From: Desulfofarcimen acetoxidans DSM 771
Lineage (GTDB): Bacteria; Bacillota; Desulfotomaculia; Desulfotomaculales; Desulfofarciminaceae
Length of the DNA: 64,000 nt
Assembly (NCBI RefSeq): GCF_000024205.1
Contig: NC_013216.1
Span: 3,100,001-3,164,000 of the forward strand
Direction: 5' to 3'
Below are positions 62,373 through 64,000 of this stretch, piece by piece; the stretch's first letter is position 1; each line of letters opens with the position of its first letter. The position numbers were made by a program, and so were the translations under genes. The notes under the pieces are model-generated. The model worked only from the letters and a program-made list of their open reading frames with translations. It did not search any database and had not been told where the DNA came from.

Positions 62373-63548
62373 TCACATTAATACCGATTTTATTTTCTCC
62401 ACTTTATCTTTGTTTTTCCCTTTCGGTTTTTTCCAATCGTTCGGCTTATTTTTCCGGTACCACTCAGCCAGTATAGCTGCAATTTCAAGACGCTCTGCAG
62501 GCTCAGCTTCCTCCAGGCGGGGTAACCATTTTTTAGTTAATTGCTCCATAAAATCATTCGGTCTGTCGCTTACCCCGTCCTCTTCCATTTCCCGCCGGAC
62601 CTGGCTCATGGACGCTAATTCATTCAGGCGTTTTTCCGCCAACTCTTTTTCTATTCTTTCTTGCTCTTGCTGCTTTTCTTCTCTCTGCTGTTTTTTTCTC
62701 CTATCTTCCCACATCTGCTCAGCCTGAAGATCTTGCACAAAGCGACCATATCCTACTGCTGTCTTAGCACCGGCACCTTGCCAAGTTAGGGCTTCTTCCA
62801 ACCATTGAAAAACCTTTTGAACATCTTTTTTAGACTGCTCTTCTTCCGGATGACACGGGGCTACTGCGAAAATAAAGGCCTGCCCGGGGGCAACAGTGAG
62901 AAATTGAATAGGCTCGGGTTTTAACCAGTCGGCCGGGGGGGTTTTATCACGGTAATAATCTGAATAATGCGGTGTCATTATTTCCGCTTCAAGCCGCACT
63001 GGATCTACGGGTAAGGCATCAAAAAACAGCACACTGCCTAACTTTTTCTCTGATTTATCCCGGGGACCGAATATGCGGTTTATAACATCCCCCTTTTCAT
63101 CTCCGGGGAGATAATTTTCTTCCTGGTTTTCCACCCATGAACGTATTACTCCTTTAAAAGATGTGCCGGGTAAGTAAGGAGTACCCAGAGTATGATGCCA
63201 GGCAAAACCATTTTCTACCGGGTGTTCCCGCCCCAAGCCGCTAACAAAACGCCACTCCGTAGCCAACACACACATTTTGCCTTTCAAGATCTCAACCATA
63301 TTAACCAATCGCCGGTTCATTTCACTTATTCGTTCTGCTTTCCCAATTTTCATGCCCGTAACTGTATTAATCCATTCGGCCTTAGGATTAATAGTTGTTT
63401 TATTTTGAGGAAAAGATTTTAGATTCCAGTAGCTCCCTCCATTAACTATCCACTTATGGCAAAACTTATCATACCACAGACCGGCATTGCTATCCCCAGC
63501 ATTTAATTCCTTAGGTACATTATGCTCATAATATAAAGGCAGCTTCAT
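62373..63548 (-). CDS. cmr6: Type III-B RAMP protein Cmr6, with C-terminal extension
   Basis: 391 residues. RAMP core in about 1-285: WRFVSGLGREHPVENGFAWH, then the glycine motif LPGTSFKGVIRSW, and the late GAGAKTAVGYGRF. After it comes about 105 residues of highly charged coiled-coil (KKQQREEKQQEQERIEKELA) and a basic tail (KKPKGKNKDKVEK), longer than usual for Cmr6. It is a backbone end subunit of the Cmr complex. Its ATG overlaps the cmr5 stop by 1 bp. Confidence 0.9.
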   Translation of the reverse strand: MKLPLYYEHNVPKELNAGDSNAGLWYDKFCHKWIVNGGSYWNLKSFPQNKTTINPKAEWINTVTGMKIGKAERISEMNRRLVNMVEILKGKMCVLATEWRFVSGLGREHPVENGFAWHHTLGTPYLPGTSFKGVIRSWVENQEENYLPGDEKGDVINRIFGPRDKSEKKLGSVLFFDALPVDPVRLEAEIMTPHYSDYYRDKTPPADWLKPEPIQFLTVAPGQAFIFAVAPCHPEEEQSKKDVQKVFQWLEEALTWQGAGAKTAVGYGRFVQDLQAEQMWEDRRKKQQREEKQQEQERIEKELAEKRLNELASMSQVRREMEEDGVSDRPNDFMEQLTKKWLPRLEEAEPAERLEIAAILAEWYRKNKPNDWKKPKGKNKDKVEKIKSVLM

Positions 63549-63949
63549 TATTTTTCACCTTCCGGATTGTGCAAATACGCTGCTGCAAATTTTTTAAGCC
63601 ACTGCAGCCAGGCCAATGCCTCGGCCTGGGCGCGTATATAGGCATTGCGGTCATTTGAGGTAATGGCCTCCATTAAGTCTTCTCCCTTGTTATAAGGCAC
63701 TACTTCTCTATCACTGCAAAGCCATTCTCTTAAATGCGTATACAAAATATAATGTGCGTCTTTTTTATTGTCCTTAGCTTTAGCCAACAAGGTTGCTGCG
63801 GCCTGGCCTAGGCCATTCGCCAAAATAGTAGCTGGGAGACTCTTGGCATAAGAGGAATATTCAATCAGCAAATCCTTACGTTCCTGTCTCACCTCTTTCA
63901 CTTTTTGCAGGGCATCCGCTGCCCGTTCTTGTTCAAGTGTTTTGCTCAT
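63548..63949 (-). CDS. cmr5: Type III-B small subunit Cmr5
   Basis: 133 residues, all helical. It starts KTLEQERAADALQKVKEV and has SYAKSLPATILANGLGQAAATLLAKA, the family signature. It bridges the Cmr backbone along the target RNA. GGGGGG lies 6 bp before the ATG, which overlaps the preceding cmr4 stop (ATGA). Confidence 0.93.
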   Translation of the reverse strand: MSKTLEQERAADALQKVKEVRQERKDLLIEYSSYAKSLPATILANGLGQAAATLLAKAKDNKKDAHYILYTHLREWLCSDREVVPYNKGEDLMEAITSNDRNAYIRAQAEALAWLQWLKKFAAAYLHNPEGEK

Positions 63950-64000
63950 TTGTTACCCCCCTGTTTCTCCGGCCAAGCTACCGCACACCAACCCTGCCCC
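63946..64000 (-). CDS. cmr4: Cmr4, C-terminal end (cut by window edge)
   Basis: Only the last 17 or so codons are present: GQGWCAVAWPEKQGGNK then TGA overlapping the cmr5 start. Cmr4 commonly ends after a G-x-G-W/I stretch like this, and gene order cmr4-cmr5-cmr6 is usual. The identity rests mainly on position. Confidence 0.55.
   Translation of the reverse strand, partial: GQGWCAVAWPEKQGGNK

Overview
The window comes from an anaerobic, endospore-forming Firmicute, most likely Desulfotomaculum-like Peptococcaceae. Evidence: a GerA/GerB/GerC germinant-receptor operon, spore coat genes (YheC/D type, CotJC), an AbrB-type regulator, a monofunctional anaerobic CO dehydrogenase operon, corrinoid methyl-transfer proteins, a sigma-54-linked pair of iron alcohol dehydrogenases and molybdenum cofactor genes. 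No tRNA or rRNA gene was recognised. The placement is inferred from gene content only.

Layout. 1-3.6 kb: MacA/MacB-type efflux operon (ATPase cut by the window edge), a LUD protein and unknown genes. 3.7-7.6 kb: small membrane proteins, a TauE/SafE exporter, a DUF1847 protein and a Crp/Fnr regulator. 7.6-13.3 kb: a Mur ligase divergent from a double-length YheC/D ATP-grasp protein, then a KamA-family aminomutase. 13.4-17.6 kb: Rrf2 regulator and cooS-cooF-flavoprotein operon. 17.7-26.1 kb: AbrB-like regulator, DUF815 ATPase, GH15 glucoamylase, and a short MetE-like methyltransferase convergent with a MetH lacking the reactivation domain. 26.2-29.5 kb: a gene with a pRiA4b ORF-3 domain split by an intact IS1634-type insertion sequence; removing the element and one 6-bp target duplicate restores the frame. 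29.5-38.9 kb: phospholipid synthesis, membrane and ferritin-like proteins, and the ger operon with a small extra membrane protein. 39.2-47.3 kb: mogA, moaC and moaA, a sigma-54 activator and its kinase, and two Fe-alcohol dehydrogenases; the first has a canonical -24/-12 promoter. 47.5-48.8 kb: cold-shock gene and a LysM-NlpC/P60 hydrolase behind a c-di-AMP riboswitch.

49.1-64 kb is accessory. CotJC lacks its first 30 or so codons and is joined, across a palindrome centred on 49642-49643, to DNA whose first gene is a large serine recombinase, as in skin-like sporulation intervening elements. Beyond it on the same strand are an AAA ATPase/DUF4276 pair, an IS110 relic, a DUF3800-helical-repeat protein next to a CARF-HEPN (TIGR02710) effector, cas6, cas2, a cas4-cas1 fusion, a CRISPR array, and cmr6, cmr5 and the end of cmr4 (type III-B). 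Three cas transcription units (cmr, cas4/1-cas2, cas6) are each followed by the same cassette of hairpin block, leader and CRISPR repeat; only one still has an array. The missing 5' part of cotJC is not in the window, so the far end of the element is unknown.

A dispersed intergenic repeat of about 90-160 bp, with a small GTCGC hairpin and inverted ends, occurs at least six times in the first 40 kb and was not found in the accessory part.
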